Source: Actinobacteria bacterium UBA5182
Lineage (GTDB): Bacteria > Actinomycetota > UBA4738
Direction: 5' to 3'
NCBI GenBank assembly: GCA_002413185.1
Contig: DHWM01000143.1
Span: forward strand, 368 to 7,904
DNA length: 7,537 nucleotides
Both the position numbers and the translations under genes were made by a program. Shown here one piece after another: positions 6,485 through 7,537 of the stretch. How positions within the stretch are numbered: position 1 is the first letter of the stretch; the number at the start of each line of letters is the position of its first letter. The notes under the pieces are model-generated. The model ran no database searches. It was not told the origin of the DNA and worked only from the letters and a program-made list of their open reading frames with translations.

Positions 6485-7186
6485 ACGAGCACGGATCGAA
6501 TCCCGACCAACCTCCTTGAGGCCATCCGGTACTTCCAAGACCTGGACGTGGCCAATGACTTCGTGGCTGCCCTCCGGTGGCCCGATGGCCCGGAGTGTCC
6601 AATCTGCGGCGGCAGGAAGCTCGGCTACATCAAGACGCGGCGGCTGTGGGAGTGCAAGGACAAGGAGTGCAAGAAGCAGTTCTCGGTCAAGGTGGGGACG
6701 ACCTTCGAGGACTCGCCGATCGGTCTCGACAAGTGGATCGCGGCGGTCTGGCTCATCGCGAACGCGAAGAACGGCATCAGCTCGCACGAGGTCGCTCGGA
6801 GCATCGGCGTCACTCAGAAAACGGCGTGGTTCATGATGCACCGCATCCGGCTTGCCATGCAGACCGGGACCTTCCGCAAGTTCTCCGCCGAGGACGAAGC
6901 CGACGAGACCCGCATCGGCGGCAAGGCCCGGAACATGCACCGGAGCGTCCACGCACGCAAGATCAGCGGCTCAGGGACCGTGGACAAGATCGGCGTGATC
7001 GGCTTCAAGGAGCGGGAGAGCGGGGAGGTCCGGGCCTTCACCATCGCCGGGAAGCGCCGCCAGGACTTGCAGCCCGTCGTGCGAGCCAACGTGGAGCCCG
7101 GAGCCAAGTTTTACGCGGATTCGAACGCCGGCCACTCGGGCCTCTAAGAGGATGACGCCCACGAGGTTGTGAACCACGCCGAGACC
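6485..7186 (+). pseudogene. IS1595-family (ISXO2-like) transposase, broken
   Basis: Transposases of this family cut and join insertion-sequence ends. Homology-like sequence begins at 6485 as (T)STDRIPTNLLEAIRYF, then VAALRWPDGPECPICGG. Counting from codon 6485, a zinc ribbon uses CxxC (38/41) and C-x4-C (57/62). A helical block with GLDKWIAAVWLIANAKNG and VTQKTAWFMMHRIRLAMQ follows, then the first catalytic Asp in ADETRIGGKARNMH (D140) and the second in FYADSN (D212). Three defects are visible. The expected start codon is ACG and no ATG, GTG or TTG lies upstream in frame. A TAA stands at 7145-7147, after which EDDAHEVVNHAE continues the family sequence. After about 7186 the similarity ends, so the HTN/ENFW/LLKR block and the last catalytic residues are missing. 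Translation could start at GTG 6548 to give 199 aa without the extreme N-terminus, but that product lacks a complete active site. The usual length is about 300 aa or more. Confidence 0.85.
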
Positions 7187-7191
7187 CGGTC

Positions 7192-7305
7192 GTGTGGGTA
7201 GCGCGTGAGGAAGAATGGCAAGCGGCGGAGCGTGAGGGCCGCGAACCTGACGCGACGCCCTGGCCAGCCGAGGACGTGCACGCGGAGGAGTTGAGAAAGG
7301 CATGA
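7192..7305 (+). CDS. Possible small ORF or gene fragment (37 aa), overlaps next ORF
   Basis: A GTG-started frame (open without a start from 7156) encodes 37 residues beginning VWVAREEEWQAAEREG and ending AEELRKA. It is acidic and probably mostly helical. Its TGA overlaps the ATG of the next ORF as ATGA, a classic translational-coupling junction. I do not recognise it. It could be a real short gene, or the 3' remnant of a longer passenger gene whose front was deleted together with the end of the transposase. There is no clear ribosome site, so confidence is low. Confidence 0.35.
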   Translation: MWVAREEEWQAAEREGREPDATPWPAEDVHAEELRKA

Positions 7306-7466
7306 AGCGCGATACGGAGCCCCCGAGGACGAAAGTAGGCCGGAAGAACGGCCGGGGGACGAGCGATGAGTACGACCGCTTCGAGCGCACCATGCACGGG
7401 CTCCTGAAGGTTCCGAAGAAGGCGATCCAGGAGCAGGGCGAGAAGGCAAAGACGCCGCCCGGCTAG
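7302..7466 (+). CDS. Small basic protein (54 aa), possible insertion-sequence passenger
   Basis: The 54-aa product has a basic, disordered N-terminus (KRDTEPPRTKVGRKNGRGT, 2-20), a core DEYDRFERTMHGLLKVPKKAI (22-42) likely to form one amphipathic helix followed by a Val-Pro-Lys turn, and a Lys-rich tail. The ATG overlaps the preceding TGA, with GGAGGAG about a dozen bases upstream and AAAGG nearer. The core pattern (aromatic, x2, aromatic, then LLxVPK) recalls short hypothetical proteins I have seen near ISXO2-type transposases and other mobile genes. That is memory-based and needs a search. No enzyme motif, membrane segment or signal peptide is present. Alternatives are a small nucleic-acid-binding accessory or an antitoxin-like protein. 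Confidence 0.6.
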   Translation: MKRDTEPPRTKVGRKNGRGTSDEYDRFERTMHGLLKVPKKAIQEQGEKAKTPPG

Positions 7467-7471
7467 GACGA

Positions 7472-7520
7472 CTGAGGGATTCAAGCAGCGTCGGGGGGAA
7501 GAGGAGCGTCCAGCCCTCAG
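7472..7520. repeat. Inverted repeat downstream of the 54-aa ORF
   Basis: CTGAGGG (7472-7478) and CCCTCAG (7514-7520) are perfect inverted 7-mers, 35 bases apart, starting 6 nt after the TAG. They could form a long-loop terminator or a remnant of the element's end. The spacing makes a chance match quite possible. Nothing else is recognisable from 7467 to the window end. Confidence 0.25.
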
Positions 7521-7537
7521 ACAACCGGCTTCGGAGC

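Larger units (their letters stand above)
6435..7537 (+). mobile_element. Degraded IS1595-family (ISXO2-like) insertion sequence, right end not seen
   Basis: The region holds an ISXO2-type transposase with its own promoter, next to host-type coding DNA on the left. The left boundary is inferred to lie between the kinase start (6381) and the promoter (6450), most likely near GGGGCACTGATATA at 6435-6448. The reverse complement of that end (a segment such as TGTCAAGTATATCAG) does not occur before 7537, so the matching right terminal repeat and target duplication cannot be shown. The element may end beyond the window or have lost its end. The two small ORFs behind the transposase may be its passengers. 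Confidence 0.6.

Noticed and set aside
7038..7524. Minus-strand frames of 126-148 codons opposite the end of the insertion sequence
   Set aside because: They are antisense to the transposase and the 54-aa ORF, and their products are Arg/Ser/Pro-rich without motifs.
7467..7537. Search for the right terminal inverted repeat of the insertion sequence
   Set aside because: No sequence resembling the complement of the inferred left end (6435-6460) is present here, so no right boundary or target duplication is claimed.
1..7537. CRISPR array, tRNA, rRNA or riboswitch
   Set aside because: No regularly spaced repeats, no cloverleaf with a TTCGA-type arm, and no conserved RNA core was seen. The gaps between genes are all short.

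Overview
The window is GC-rich, chromosomal and looks actinobacterial. The evidence is a GlnA1-type glutamine synthetase with an adenylylation loop, a two-domain GlnE, a PknB-like Ser/Thr kinase carrying an extracellular beta-propeller, and hairpins without U-tracts at gene ends. The lineage cannot be fixed more closely by eye; a deep-branching or uncultured actinomycete is a reasonable inference.

Layout. Bases 1-704 (+) hold the 3' part of glnA (type I glutamine synthetase). It converges on a full-length glnE (744-3428, -), with a hairpin in the 39-base gap. Upstream of glnE on the minus strand is a 12-bp perfect hairpin, then a tightly coupled two-gene unit: a 186-aa membrane-anchored protein of unknown function (3699-4259) and a 64-aa two-helix membrane peptide (3504-3698). 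Further upstream on the same strand is a receptor-type Ser/Thr protein kinase (4426-6381) with an intact catalytic domain, one transmembrane helix and a seven-repeat propeller. Another hairpin follows its stop codon. The right end, from about 6435, is an IS1595-family (ISXO2-like) insertion sequence. It has a very good sigma70-type promoter, but its transposase has lost its start codon, carries an in-frame TAA and lacks the C-terminal catalytic part. Behind it are two short ORFs joined by an ATGA overlap; the second (54 aa) looks like a genuine small gene. The right end of the element is not in the window.

How the parts relate. GlnE adenylylates and deadenylylates GlnA, and the target Tyr is visible in the GlnA fragment, so the left half is a nitrogen-assimilation enzyme and its modifying enzyme. 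The kinase and the two unknown membrane proteins form a cell-envelope or signalling block between glnE and the insertion sequence; no direct functional link to nitrogen control can be seen. The insertion sequence probably landed within about 60 bases of the kinase start, so it may have replaced or altered the kinase promoter. I do not see a clearly new multi-gene system. The most interesting signals are the decayed insertion sequence with its small-ORF tail, the paired palindromes before the kinase, and the hairpin set 18 bases before glnE.
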